Shown in pieces: positions 1 to 12,956 of a stretch of DNA of 64,000 nucleotides. A program made the position numbers and the translations under genes. Source of the DNA: Zea mays (taxonomy: Eukaryota > Streptophyta > Magnoliopsida > Poales > Poaceae); contig NC_050105.1 in assembly GCF_902167145.1 (NCBI RefSeq), positions 137,439,988-137,503,987 of the forward strand. Reading direction: 5' to 3'. Under the pieces are notes generated by a model. It saw only the letters and a list, made by a program, of their open reading frames with translations. It did no database searches and was not told where the DNA came from. The stretch's first letter is position 1. Every line of letters starts with the position of its first letter.

Positions 1-1280
1 TTTTATTGTATTTCTCGTTTTTAGATATGCGTATCTATTTTACTTTGTATCTAGTTTACCTTTCTTGCCTAGTATTACATTTGTTATGTACTTTTGTTTA
101 AAATCATGCATACTAGGTAAATCATATGGTAGGATTGCTTGTTTTTAATTCATATACTTAAGCAAACCTACATGGCTTAAAATGTTTATTCAAGCACGGC
201 ACATAGCTTTTATATCACTCCCTAGTAAATGATGCATCAATTGAAAATTTTGATTTCTACCAAGTGTATCATTTAACTTATATGTGCCAAAGTTAGGATT
301 ATGGATAATTTGCCCCTCTTGATATCAAATCAAAGTGCATGTCTCCTACAAGTATTCAAAACTTGTATGCACACCTTTAGGGGGAGGTTACTCTATAATC
401 TAATACTTTGAGACTAACACTTTTTCAAGTCTATTTCATGTGATAGTCTCATTGTAAGGAAAATAAGGTCCCCGGAGAAAGACAACAATCTTCCACTGCA
501 AAATCTCCAAGAACTCTCATGTCTCTCAAGCTCGCCATTGATCTTCAAGTGGTATCTTTTGAGACTACATTCAGTATCATTTACATGTCTTCTCCAATAT
601 TTGATTAGACTATATTTCATATCATATGCTTCCTTGTTGCTAAAAATGCATAAGTGGTTAACTCATATTCTGTTACCTATGCATAAGGGAAGTTAGCCTT
701 TTCAAATCATGTCTTGCACCTCTAATTTTCACATGCTTTTTCCTAAGTAGAGGATCTCTGTCAGGGGGAGTATTTCTTCATCTCTAAAGGGGGAGAAAAA
801 CTCTTTCCAAAGGAGAATACTCATTTAGGGGGAGTAATCTTTTGAGGAATTCCTACACATGGTATCTTTCATGGTCTACAAGTGGTATTTTTCATGGCTT
901 AATTTAATATCCTTCTAATGATATCATTTGTTGAGGGCAAGCTTTTATTTACTTCCTACATGCTTTTAATGTCTTCCTTTTCGGTGGTTGATGCCAAAGG
1001 GGGAGAAGTCTAGGGGCCAAAGCAATGAAAACTATATCAAACACCAAACACCACCAATTTCAAATTTTATATCTACTAATGACTTTTTAAGTGGTTTTGG
1101 TTATTTGGTCCAAAAATAGGAAGTAAGTGAATTATGGAGTTAGGGGGAGGCTTAAGTCCATAATTTCACATTGTGGGACAATCATGCATCTTAGCAAGTA
1201 AAATGCATATTTTCATTCAAATACTTGTATTATTTGCTTGCTTTGGTTGTGTTGTCATCAATCACCAAAAAGGGGGAGAT
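1..1280 (+). mobile_element. Sirevirus A, 3' non-coding interior (5' part lies left of window)
   Basis: This AT-rich stretch has no credible protein frame and runs into a 3' LTR at 1281. It carries at least six AGGGGGAG-type purine tracts (near 378, 756, 787, 828, 1001, 1143 and 1271), the last directly before the LTR. Multiple polypurine tracts before the 3' LTR are a known Sirevirus (Ty1/Copia) trait. The pol gene of this copy must lie upstream, outside the window. I see no envelope-like frame. It could be Opie-, Ji- or Giepum-like; I cannot choose. Confidence 0.8.
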
Positions 1281-1535
1281 TGTAAGGAAAATGGACCCCG
1301 GGCCATTTGGCTAATTGAGTTTTGGTGTTTGATGAACAACACAATCCGTGAACTAATAAGTTTCCTAGTGTTTGTGTTTGTAGTTCACAGGATGCGAAGA
1401 GAATTGGACCAAGGCAATGAGGATGCAACACCTCAAAAGAAGACATAAAAAGATGCATAGAAGTCCAAGACTCAAGAACAAAGAAGCCCGAAGAAATCAG
1501 CGAAGAAATCCAAGTCAAGGGCTGTCAGCCAGCGC

Positions 1536-1812
1536 CAGGTGGCGCACCGGACATCGGTGTCCGGTGTGCACCGGACTGTCCGGTGAGGCACCGGACAGTC
1601 TGCGCAGAGAGGCCGCAGAATGGCACTCTCTGGCTGTAGCACCGGACTGTCCGGTGTGCACCGGACTGTCCGGTGTGCCAACGGGCAGAAAGGCAACGGT
1701 CGGATCCAACGGTCGACTGCTACAGGCGCCAACGGTCGGCTGACGTGGCGTGCACCGGACATCTACTGTTCAGTGTCCGGTGGTGCACCGGACTGTCCGG
1801 TGCACCCGTCGA
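1536..1812. repeat. Cluster of CACCGGAC/GTCCGGTG palindromes in the LTR of A
   Basis: Several copies and half-copies of the palindrome CACCGGACTGTCCGGTG lie upstream of the LTR TATA box, with variants carrying ATC or TAC in the centre. Conserved palindromes of this kind are described for Sirevirus LTRs and presumed to be cis-regulatory. Confidence 0.85.
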
Positions 1813-1860
1813 CAGAAAGCTGATGCTTTCTGTCCAACGGCTAGTTGGGGGTGTGGAGGC

Positions 1861-1868
1861 TATAAATA
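1861..1868 (+). promoter_or_regulatory. TATA box of the LTR of A
   Basis: TATAAATA lies just downstream of the palindrome cluster. The same context (GG-C-TATAAATACC) recurs in the LTRs of B and F, so this is the probable start of the R region. Confidence 0.75.
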
Positions 1869-2699
1869 CCACCCCAACCGGCCATTCTCTAGTGTGAGAG
1901 CCCAAGCAACATTCCAATACACATAGTGCATATCTCCAAGTGCTCAAACACCCAAGTGCTTAATAGAATCACTCGGTGATTAGCGTAGGTGCTTTGCGAA
2001 GTGCTTAGGTTAGTTAGACCGCTTTAGCGCTTGCTCTAGGTGAATCCTAGTTAGTTGAGTGAGTTTAGATAAACCTCACAACCCCTCGGCTCTTGCGCGA
2101 GCCGTTGTAATTGTACCGAGTGGGGCGAGAGTCTTGCGAGACCGTGACAACCGCGTTTGTGTCACGGCCGCCACCGTGTACCGGAGGGAACGAGGCCCGC
2201 GGCGTTTCGGCCGGAAGCTCGATAGTGGAGACGGCGGGGAGCGTCCGAGAGGAGCCGGAAGCGGAGCACCACTTGCGCGTGGAGAAGGCCCGCGGCTCTC
2301 TACGGAGTTACTCGACCGTGGTGCTTGGCCCTCGCGTGGGCTTCCCTTTGCGTAGGGGCACCAACGAGGATTAGTCGGGACCTTGCGCGGTTCCGGATAC
2401 CTCGGTAAAAATACCGGCGTCATCCACGAGAGTTTGCTTCTCTACTTAGCTCTTTACATTCCGCATTTATATTAAGCATTTAAGTTTCAATCTTGTAGTC
2501 ATACTTATCTAGTGTAGATTGGAACTTAGCCTTTTGCGGTAGAGATAGCAACACTTAGACAAAACCTAGTTTGCACATTTTAGTTTTGATTACTTGCATA
2601 GGTTTTGCTCTAGGGATTTAACTGTGGCCTAGTTTAGTAAAAGTTTTAGAAGTCCTAATTCACCCCCCCCCCCCTCTTAGGCGTCACCCGTTTTCTACA

Positions 2700-3284
2700 T
2701 GGTGGTTGGGGCTATAAATACCCCCAACCACCTCTATTCAAGGCATCCAAGTTTCCAGCATATTGCATTCAATACAAGAGCTCTAGACTTCACTCCAAGA
2801 CATAAACAAGAGATCAAATCCTCTCCAAAGTCCAAAACCACTCCAAACACTTAGTGACTTGTGAGAGAGATTTTCGTGTTCATTTGAGTTCTTGTCGCTT
2901 GGATCGCTTTTCTTCTTCCTCTTTCTTGTTCTTAAGGCACTTGTAATCAAAGCAAGAGACACCAAGTTATGGTGGTCCTTATAGGGGTCTAAGTGACTCG
3001 GTTTGATTAAGGAGAAAAGCTCACTCGGTCTAGGTGACCGTTTGAGAGTGAGAAAGAGTTGAAAGAGACCCGGTCTTTGTGACCACCTCAACGGGGATTA
3101 GGTTTGCAAGAACCGAACCTCGGTAAAACAAATCACCGTGTCACTCTCTTCATTTGCTTGTGATTTGTTTTCACCCTCTCTTTCAGACTCGGATTTAATT
3201 CTAACGCTAACCCCGGCTTGTAGTTGTGCCTTAAGTTTGTAAATTTCAGATTCCGCCTATCCACCCCCCTCTAGGTGACTTTCA
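2700..3284 (+). mobile_element. 5' LTR of Sirevirus B, right-hand remainder
   Basis: It matches 10623-11204 (the 3' LTR of B) nearly base for base; I count about 18 mismatches over about 585 bp. The left part was displaced by insertion of A. It contains a TATA box (2713-2720), ends in TTTCA, and is followed by a primer-binding site. Confidence 0.85.
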
Positions 3285-3286
3285 AT

Positions 3287-3300
3287 TGGTATCAAAGCCC
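3287..3300 (+). promoter_or_regulatory. Primer-binding site of B (initiator tRNA-Met type)
   Basis: TGGTATCAAAGCCC begins two bases after the LTR end. It resembles the TGGTATCAGAGC complement of plant initiator tRNA-Met. F has the same site at 60117. Confidence 0.8.
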
Positions 3301-3332
3301 GATGCTTCATTAGAGTCTAACAACTCGAAGTG

Positions 3333-5959
3333 ATGTCGGGAGATCATGTCAATAAGAAGATGAAAACGGGCGAGAAGGCCACAAGCCACGGGAAGGCTCC
3401 ATCAAAGGAGTCCGGCAACAAGCTAAAGGAGGGATCACCTCCTCACAAGTCGCATCAGAGTGGCGACAAAAAAAGAAGATGAAAAAGGTGGTTTATTACG
3501 AGACCGATTCTTCATCGTCATCCACCTCCGGCTCTGACGTGCCGTTCGTCACTTCTAAGCGCCATGAGCGCAAGAAGTTTAGTAAGATTCCTTTATGCTA
3601 TCCTCGCATTTCTAAATGCACTTCTTTACTTTCCGTCCCACTAGGCAAACCACCGGTTTTTTACAGTGAAGATTATTGTATGTGGAGTGATAAATTGAGG
3701 CATCATCTAACCTCACTCCATGCTAGCATTTGGGACATTGTTGAGTTTGGAGCGCAAGTACCATCCGTGGGGGATGAAGGTTATGACTCGGACGAAGTCG
3801 TCCAAATTCGGCACTTCAACTCCCAAGCCACCACTATACTTCTCGCCTCTCTATGTCGAGAGGAGTATAACAAGGTGCAAGGGTTGAAGAGCGCCAAAGA
3901 GATTTGGGATGTACTCAAAACCGCACACGCAGGGGATGAGGTGACCAAGATCACCAAGCGGGAGATGATCGAGGGGGAGCTTGGTCGATTCGTTCTCAAC
4001 CAAGGAGAGGAGCCACAAGCCATGTACAACCAGCTCAAGACCTTGGTGAACCAAGTGCGCAACCTCGGGAGCACCAAGTGGGATGACCATGAAATGGTCA
4101 AGGTTATTCTTAGATCACTTGTTTTTCGTAATCCCACTCAAGTTCAATTAATTCGTGGTGATCCTCGATATAAGTTAATGTCTCCCGAGGAAGTGATAGG
4201 AAAGTTTGTGAGCTTTGAATTGATGATCAAAGTCTCCAAACAAATCATTGAGCAAGGCGCCACCTCCACACCTGAGGTGCAACCCGTCGCATTCAAAGCA
4301 ACGGAAGAAAAGAAAGAAGAGTCTACATCAAGTAGGCTCCCCATCGACGCCTCTAAGCTCGACAACGAGGAAATAGCGCTCATCATCAAGAGCTTCCGCC
4401 AAATCCTCAAGTAAAGGAGGGGGAAGGATTATAAACCCCGCTCCAAGAAAGTGTGCTACAAGTGTGGTAAGCCCGGTCATTTCATTGCTAAATGTCTTAT
4501 ATCTAGTGATAGTGACAGGGGCGACGACAAGAAGGGAAAGAGGAAGGAAAAGAAAAGATACTACAAGAAGAAGGGCGGCGATGCCCACGTGTGTCAGGAA
4601 TGGGACTCCGATGAGAGCTCCACCAACTCTTCCTCCGACGAGGACGCCGCCAACATCGCTGTCAACAAAGGCCTCCTCTTCCCCAACGTCGACCACAAGT
4701 GCCTCATGGCAAAAGACGGCAAAAAGAAGAAGGTAAAATCTAGAGCCTCCACTGAATATACAACATCTAGTGATGAGGGTAGCTCTAGTGAGGATGAAGA
4801 TAATTTGCTTGCTATTTTTGCCAACTTAAACATGCAACAAAAAGAAAAATTGAATGAATTGATAGGTGCCATTCATGAGAAGGATGAACTCTTGGATAGC
4901 CAAGAGGAATTTCTTATTAAGGAAAACAAAAAGCATGTTAAAGTGAAAAATGCTTATGCTCAGGGAATAGAGAAATGTGAAAAATTAACTAGTGAGCTTA
5001 GCATTTGTCATGACACTATCTCCAACCTTAGAACTGAGAATGCTAGTTTAATTGCTAAGGTTGAAAAATCAAATGTTTGTCATGATTCAACTATCAATCT
5101 TAAGAATGAAAATTCTAGTTTAATTGCTAAGATTGATAAGTTAAATGAATCAATTGCTAGCCTTAAGATTGAGAATGATAAATTAATTGCTAAGGCTAAG
5201 GATTTAAATGTTTGCAATAATGCTATTTCCAATCTTAGAGATGAAAATACCATGTTACATGCTAAGATTGATGAATTAAATGGTTGCAAACCCTCTACAT
5301 CTACTGTTGATCATGTTTCTATTTGCACTAGTTGTAGAGATATTAATGTTGATGCTATCCATGATCACCTAGCTTTAATTAAACAACAAAATGATCACGT
5401 AGCTCAACTTAGTGCTAAAATTAATGAGCATGAATTAGAAAATGAAAAATTCAAATTTGCTAGAAGCATGCTCTATAATAGGAGACGCCCTGACATTAAG
5501 GATGACATTGGCTTCCAACAGGGAGACAATGTCAAGCTTAATGCTCCCAAGAAATTGTCTAATTTTGTTAAGGGTAAGGCTCCCATGGCTCAGGATAACG
5601 AGGGCTATATTTTATATCTTGCTGGTTATCTCGAGCACAAGATTAGGAGAATTCATGCTAAAAAGTCTCATTCTGCTTCCCATCATGCTTTTATGTATAA
5701 GAATGAGGCTTCTAGCTCTAGGCAATCAACCCATGTTAAATTGCCTAAAAAGAAAACTCCTACTGCATCAAATGATCATAACATTTCATTTAAAACTTTT
5801 GATGCTTCTTATGTGCTGACTAACAAATCACTCAAAGTAGTTGCCAAATATGTTGGGGCCAAACACAAGGGATCAAAGACTTGTGTTTGGGTACCCAAGG
5901 TGCTTGTTTCTATTGTGAAAGGACCCAAGACCGTTTGGGTACCTAAGAACAAGGCCTAA
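3333..5959 (+). pseudogene. gag: Sirevirus B gag, broken
   Basis: This matches the intact gag of F (60162-62858) along its length. The ATG at 3333 opens a lysine/serine-rich N-terminus, but the frame shifts near 3470-3478, in an A-rich run. The second frame (3479-4414) covers the UBN2/retrotrans_gag-like region and ends at a TAA at 4412, where F has CAA. The frame continues through the CCHC zinc knuckle (C-Y-K-C...H...K-C, from 4452) and a long coiled coil (about 4980-5290) with repeated N-L-x-x-E-N-x-x-L-I-A-K units, to the TAA at 5957. One frameshift and one nonsense codon are enough to inactivate it. Confidence 0.85.
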
Positions 5960-5971
5960 ATTGTTTTGCAG

Positions 5972-8900
5972 GTTTATGCATCCGGGGCTCAAGTTGGATA
6001 ATTGATAGCGGCTGCACAAACCACATGACAAGGGAGAAAAGGGTGTTCTCCTCCTACGAGAAAAACGATTATCCCCAAAGAGCTATTACATTCGGGGATG
6101 GAGATCAAGATTTGGTCAAAGGACTTGGTAAAATTGCTATATCACCTGACCATTCTATTTCCAATGTTTTTCTCTTATACTCTTTAGATTATAACTTGCT
6201 TTTAGTTTCTCAATTATGCAAAATCGGTTACAACTGTCTTTTTACGGATATAGGTGTTAATGTCTTTAGAAGAAGTGATGATTCAGTAGCATTTAAGGGA
6301 GTATTAGAGGGTCAGCTGTACTGAGTTGATTTCAATAGAGCTGAACTCGATACTTGCTTAATTGCTAAGACTAATATGGGTTGGCTCTGGCATCGCCGAC
6401 TAGCCCATGTTGGGATGAAGAATCTTCACAAGCTTCTAAAGGGAGAACACATTTTGGGACTAACAAATGTTCATTTTGAGAAAGACAGGATTTATAGCGC
6501 ATGTCAAGCAGGGAAGCAAGTTGGAGTCCACCATCCATACAAGAACATCATGACGACCGACAGGCCGCTTGAACTACTCCACATGGATCTATTCGACCCG
6601 ATCGCTTACATAAGCATCGGCGGGAGTAAGTATTGTCTTGTAATTGTGGATGATTATTCTCACTTCACTTGGGTGTTCTTTTTGCAGGAAAAATCACAAA
6701 CCCAAGAGACATTAAAGGGATTCTTGAGACGGGCTCAAAATGAGTTCGAATTGAGGATCAAAAAGATTAGAAGCGACAATGGGACGGAGTTCAAGAACTC
6801 ACAAATTAAAGGCTTTCTTGAGGATGAGGGCATCAAGCATGAGTTCTCTTCTCCCTACACACCTCAACAAAATGGTGTAGTGGAGAGGAAGAATAGAACT
6901 CTACTTGACATGGCTAGGACCATGCTTGATAAATACAAGACACCGGACCGGTTTTGGGCCGAGGCAATTAACACCGCCTGCTACTCCATCAACCGGCTCT
7001 ACCTTCACCGAATCCTCAAGAAGACATCTTATAAACTCCTAACCAATAAAAAGCCCAATGTTTCATATTTTAGAGTCTTTGGTAGCAAATGTTTTATTCT
7101 TATTAAAAGAGGTAGAAAATCAAAATTTGCTCCTAAGGCTGTAGAAGGCTTTTTACTTGGTTATGACTCAAACACAAGGGCATATAGAGTCTTCAACAAA
7201 TCCACTGGATTAGTTGAGGTTTCTTGTGACATTGTGTTTGATGAGACTAATATCTCCCAAGTGGAGCAAATTGATCTTGATGAGCTAGATGATGAAGAGG
7301 CTCCGTGCGTCGCACTAAGGAACATATCCATTGGGGATGTGTGTCCTAAGGAATCCAAAGAGTCTCCACAAGCACAAGATCAACCGTCATCTTCCATGCA
7401 AGCATCTCCACCAACCCAAGATGAGGATCAAGCTCAAGGTAATGAAGAAGATGAGCCACCTTAAGGGGAGGACAAGGATCAAGGGGAGATGATGATAATC
7501 AAGACAAGGAAGATGATTAAGAAGTACAGGGTCAAAGACCGCCACACCCAAGAGTCCACCGAGCGATTCAAAGAGATCACCCCGTGAACTCCATCCTCGG
7601 CGATATTCATAAGGGGGTAACAACTCAATCTCGAGTCGCTCATTTTTGTGAACATTACTCTTTTGTGTCTTCTATTGAGCCATACAAGGTGGAAGATGCA
7701 TTAAGAGATTCAGATTGGGTGTTGGCAATGCAAGAGGAGCTCAACAACTTCATGAGGAATGAGGTATGGCATTTAGTTCCACGTCCTAATCAAAATGTTG
7801 TAGGAACCAAGTGGGTTTTCCGCAACAAGCAAGATGAGCATGGTGTGGTGACAAGGAACAAAGTCGACTTATGGCCAAGGGATATTCACAAGTCGAAGGT
7901 TTGGATTTTGGTGAAACCTATGCACCCGTAGCTAGGCTTGAGTCAATTCATATATTACTTGCCTATGCTACTTACCATGGCTTTAAGCTTTATCAAATGG
8001 ACGTGAAAAGTGCCTTCCTCAATGGACCAATCAAGGAAGAGGTCTATGTTGAGCAACCTCCCGGCTTTGAAGATAGTGAGTACCCTAACCATGTGTATAA
8101 ACTCTCTAAGGCGCTTTATAGGCTCAAGCAAGCCCCAAGAGCATGGTATGAATGCCTAAGATATTTTCTTATCACTAATGGATTCAAAGTCGGAAAAGCC
8201 GATCCTACTCTCTTTTTACTAAAACTATTGCAAAAGATTTGTTTGTATGCCAAATTTATGTTGATGATATCATATTTGGGTCTACTAACAAATCTACTTG
8301 TGAAGAGTTTAGTAGGATCATGATTCAAAAATTCAAGATGTCTATGATGGGGAAGTTGAGGTATTTTCTAGAATTTCAAGTGAAGCAACTCCAAGAGGGC
8401 ACCTTCATCAGCCAAACAAAATATACACAAGACATTCTTAACAAGTTTGGAATGAAGGATGCCAAATCCACTAAGACACCCATGGGTACTAATGGGCATC
8501 TCGACCTCGACATGGGAGGTAAATCCGTAGATCAAAAGGTATACCGGTCGATGATAGGATCTTTACTCTATTTATGTGCATCTCGACCGGATATTATGCT
8601 TTCCGTATGCATGTGTGCAAGGTTCCAAGACGATCCTAAGGAAGTTCACCTTAGGGCCGTGAAAAAAAATCATGAGATATTTAGTTTATACACCTAAGTT
8701 TGGACTTTGGTACCCCAAGGGATCCAACTTTGATTTAATAGGATATTCAGATGCTGATTGGGCAGGGTGTAAAATTGAGAGGAAGAGCACATTAGGGACT
8801 TGTCAGTTTCTGGGAGATCCCTAGTGTCTTGGGCTTCAAAGAAACAAAACTCAGTAGCTCTTTCCACCGCCGAAACCGAGTATGTTGCCGCAGGTCATTG

Positions 8901-9210
8901 TTGTGCGCAATTACTTTGGATGAGGCAAACCCTCAGGGACTATGGCTACAAGTTGAGCAAAGTCCCTCTTCTATGTGACAATGAGAGTGCTATCCGCATA
9001 GCGGAGAATCCCGTCGAACACAACCGCACTAAGCACATAGACATTCGGCATCAGTTTTTTGAGGGATCACCAACAAAGGGGGGTATCGAGATAGCCTATA
9101 TTAACATCAAAGATCAATTAGCCGATATCTTCACCAATCCTTTAGACGAGAAAACCTTTACCAAACTTAGGAATGAGCTAAATATACTTGATTCTCGGAA
9201 CTTTGATTGA
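5972..9210 (+). pseudogene. pol: Sirevirus B pol (PR-IN-RT-RNaseH), broken
   Basis: Copia-type domain order is visible in pieces. The protease region (5972-6324) has lost one G in the GGGGG run found in F and ends in a TGA at 6322. Integrase (6376-7464) keeps the D-L-F, S-D-N-G-T-E-F and N-G-V-V-E-R-K motifs, but the first Cys of the zinc pair is Tyr (R-I-Y-S-A-C). The RT pieces (7584-7931, 7871-8323, 8239-8697) include Y-V-D-D at 8257-8268 and need several frameshifts. RNase H (8800-9210) has T-A-E-T-E-Y and D-I-R-H-Q-F. A further shift is at an A run near 8666. It is non-functional as it stands. Confidence 0.85.
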
Positions 9211-9998
9211 CTCTTTGCACACATTGCTCATTTATATACCTTGATCATATCTCTTTCACTTGCTACGGCTAATGTGTTTCCAAGTACATTTTTATGCTAA
9301 GTCATAGATTGAAAGGGAAATGGAGTACTCGGCAAAGACGACGTTTCCACTCAACTCCATCGGTTTTACTTACCCTTTGCCGGTATTCCGCCATCTCTCC
9401 ACATTGGTATAATCTTTCACTCATATATTGTTTGCCAAAGGGGGAGAGAATGTAAAAGGGCTCACAAAGTCTCCGTTTTTGGCGATTAATGCCAAAGGGG
9501 GAGAGAGTATTAGCCCAAAGCAAAAGGACGCACCACCACCAATTTCAAATTTTTTGAAATAAAGTTTTCAATTTGTATCTTTCAAATTAGTATTTCTCTG
9601 GAAATTATATCTCAATTGGTGTACATATTTCAAATTGATATATATTGTCAAAGATCTTTCAATTGGCATTTAAAACTCAAAAACCCTCTTGAAAACTAAG
9701 AGGAGAATTTCATCCAGGGGGAGTTTTGTTTAAGTCAAAGGAAAAGCATTTGAAACAGGGGAAGAAAAATTTCAAATCTTGAAAAGGTTTTCCAAAGGAA
9801 TTTGCAAAAACAAAACAAGTGGTGCAAATGTGGTCCAAAATGTTAAAGGAAAAGAAAGCAATCCATGCATATCTAGTAAAAGTATAAATTGGTTAATTCC
9901 AAGCAACCTTTGCACTTACCTCATGCAAACTAGTTCAATTTTGCACTTATATATTTGCTTTGGTTTGTGTTGGCATCAATCACCAAAAAGGGGGAGAT
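9211..9998 (+). mobile_element. Sirevirus B 3' non-coding region with repeated polypurine tracts
   Basis: About 0.8 kb between pol and the 3' LTR. GGGGGAG tracts occur near 9440, 9497, 9717 and 9989, the last directly before the LTR. No protein frame is convincing. Confidence 0.8.
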
Positions 9999-11204
9999 TA
10001 AAAGGGAAATAGCGTCAAACCTTTTCCTAGATAATTTTGGTGGTTGAAATGCCCAACACAAATATTTGGACTAACTAGTTTGCTTTAGATTATATATTCT
10101 ACAGGTGCCAAAGGTTCAACACAAATCAATAAAAAGATCAAAGTTAGGGTTCAAAACAAAGGAGCAAAAGAAATCGAAGAGAACCCTGGTCTGGCACACC
10201 GGACTGTCCGGTGCACCACCGGACAGTGTCCGGTGCCCAGGGCCGTACTCCTTCAAACTTGCCACCTTCGGGTTTCTGGAGAGCCGCTCCGCTATAATTC
10301 ACCGGACTATCCGGTGTGCCAAGCAGAGCAACGGCTACTGCGCCAACGGTCGTCTGCAAAAGTAAACAGTGAACGTGAACAGTGCGCGGACAATTCGCGC
10401 AGAGTCAGAGCAGCGTCAGAAGGCGCATCGAACAGTGAACAGTGCCTGTCCGGTGCGGCACCAGACTATTCGGTGCCCCAAGAAGTCAGAGCTCCAACGG
10501 TCGAAACCGTCAGAACCCTAACAGTTGGGTGACGTGGCTGGTGCACCAGATAGTGTCCGGTGGCGCACCGGACTATCCGGTGCGCCCATCGACAGCAGCG
10601 CTCCCCAACGACTGTTTTAGTGGTTGGGGCTATAAATACCCCCAACCACCTCTATTCAAGGCATCCAAGTTTCCAACATATTGCATTCAATACAAGAGCT
10701 CTAGACTTCACTCCAAGACACAAACAAGAGATCAAATCCTCTTCAAAGTCCAAAACCACTCCAAACACTTAGTGACTTGTGAGAGAGAGATTTTCGTGTT
10801 CATTTGAGTTCTTGTCGTTTGGATCACTTTTCTTCTTCCTCTTTCTTGTTCTCAAGGCACTTGTAATCAAAGCAAGAGACACCAAGTTGTGGTAGTCCTT
10901 GTAGGGGTCTAAGTGACCCGGTTTGATTAAGGAGAAAAGCTCACTCGGTCTAGGTGACCGTTTGAGAGAGGGAAAGGGTTGAAAGAGACTCGGTCTTTGT
11001 GACCACCTCAACGGGGATTAGGTTTGCAAGAACCGAACCTCGGTAAAACAAATCACCGTGTCACTCTCTTCATTTGCTTGTGATTTGTTTTCACCCTCTC
11101 TTTCGGACTCGGATTTAATTCTAACGCTAACCCCGGCTTGTAGTTGTGCCTTAAGTTTGTAAATTTTAGATTCCGCCTATCCACTCCCCTCTAGGCGACT
11201 TTCA
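9999..11204 (+). mobile_element. 3' LTR of Sirevirus B
   Basis: The LTR is 1206 bp. It begins TAAAAGGGAAAT where F has TGAAAGGGAATT, so the terminal TG has mutated to TA. It ends TTTCA. The TATA box is at 10631-10638, in the same context as in A and F. The next bases, GTGAG at 11205-11209, are the probable target-site duplication; the partner is outside the window because A split the 5' LTR. Confidence 0.85.
10196..10580. repeat. CACCGGAC/GTCCGGTG palindrome cluster in the 3' LTR of B
   Basis: It has the same motif family as 1536-1812, with full and half palindromes, some carrying TAT or AGTG in the centre. It lies directly upstream of the TATA box. Confidence 0.8.
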
Positions 11205-12956
11205 GTGAGCTTAAAACCAGGGTGGTGATTCGCTCGGTTTGTTTTGGACCGTAGAGATTCGAACGGACGGATCATGGCGACTCCGGAGTAATTAAATCCG
11301 CGTCGTAGATCGCGGATTGTGCGATCTACGCCGCGTACCGTTTCGCGGGTGTCCTGATCTGATCCGGTGCGTCGGGGGTGGATCAGACGACTGTAGTTGC
11401 ATGGTACCCTTTCGCTGTTGTAGATTTTCACTTGAGACCCCGCGTTATTTAAGATTTAACATGCAGTACATCTCGGTGTAGCCCGAGTCTTGAGAATTTT
11501 TTGATTCAGTCCCTGCGCTTCTCTGTAATAGTACGCGCAGTCCAGAGAATAGAGAAATCAGATGAATGATTATAGAAATTGATTTTTAGTATATAAATAA
11601 TTGCAGAAACTCATTTAATTCATAGAAAATTCATTTTAATTTCTTTTTAATCCATTCCCATGGCAATATTTTTGTTTTAATATTGTTCATCACCTGAGAG
11701 TTTAGCCATGAAACTTGGATTAAAATTATCCACTTGAATTAGTCTATACTAGGCACTTAATAACTTCAGAAATGCATAACTCGATAACTGTAACTCCAAA
11801 TTTAGTGATTCTTGCTCCTACGATCTCGTTACAACGCGTAGAATATTATCATGCATTCTATTTTGATGTTTCGTGTGATGTTAATTTTTGATATATCATG
11901 TTTGTTTGTATTGTTGTGAGTAGACGAGCCAGCTACAGAGGATCCGGGTGTTCAGAAGGTGGAGACTGCTGAGTAGGAGCTCGTTGAAGGCAAGTTGTGC
12001 CCTTGATCACTTCTATTTTACCCAATAATGTTCCTTTTAATCATTATGATTTACATAGGTTAATTTTGATGGGACCCAATAGGTTACCCTAGATTTGGCT
12101 ATCTTTATACCTTGTTTACCACTGAATATTTGAGTAGTACCTGCTATTGCTTTATGTGGTTTTGGGTATTGTGATACACATTATTCGTGATCATACTTTT
12201 ATTATCAATTTGTTATTTACTGTTCATGATAAGATCATATTGTTAATTGGAACATGGAGAATCACCCGGGAAAACAGTGTTACCACAAGGGTGGTATGGG
12301 ATGCCCTTGGCTGACTAACTAGGAAAACTAGTGGATGACTAACTTACCCGAAAGGGGCAAGGGCAGTAGGGGAGTGGTCAGTGTATGGAGGTCCTTGGGT
12401 TGATTTTGCTGCGATGGCGGTCAGGCGAGAGATCCCTGCATTGGAGCTTCCTATAAACTGTAGCGGATTTTCTAAAGCTAGTGGAACTTTGTAAAGACCT
12501 TGTAGTGTTACTCTATCTCGCTTCTTTGGTAGAGGTGTATGGGAAGTAGCGATCCCTTGGTAGATGGGTAACATGACTTGTGGGTAAAGATGTGCAAGCT
12601 CTACATAGTGTAAAATTGGTATATCAGCCATGCTCACAGTCATGAGCGGCTCGGACACTCACATGAGTAATCTATGGAATTAAATTCAATCTGTCATTTG
12701 CATCGCATTGTGGTTTACTATTAATTTTGATCTACTATAACTCTGGTTTGGTATTTACTAACATTTAGTAGCTGCTAATAACATTTGACCAACTTACTAA
12801 AAGCAATGCTCAGCTTCAACCATTATTATGTTGATCAGCCTTACACTTCACATGAACTCCCGCTTTTAGTGAGTTCTTACACATTATTCCCCACAACTTG
12901 TTGAGCTATGATCTCTTGTGAGCTCACTCTTGCGATATATAAACCTCTCACAGGTA

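Larger units (their letters stand above)
1281..2699 (+). mobile_element. 3' LTR of Sirevirus A
   Basis: The LTR starts TGTAAGGAAAATGG just after a purine tract and ends in TCTACA. The sequence after 2699 is the interior of another LTR (compare 10623 onward), so element A inserted into that LTR. The first bases after the end, TGGTG at 2700-2704, are the probable right target-site duplication; the left copy is outside the window. Length is 1419 bp. It contains a palindrome cluster (1536-1812), a TATA box and a pyrimidine-rich end. Confidence 0.85.

Noticed and set aside
1173..1448. 91-codon frame before the 3' LTR of A as an envelope-like gene
   Set aside because: It crosses into the LTR, has no signal or family motif, and starts at a GTG.
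1536..1812. Regularly repeated palindromes resembling a CRISPR array
   Set aside because: Spacing is irregular, the repeats lie in retrotransposon LTRs upstream of a TATA box, and the genome is a plant.
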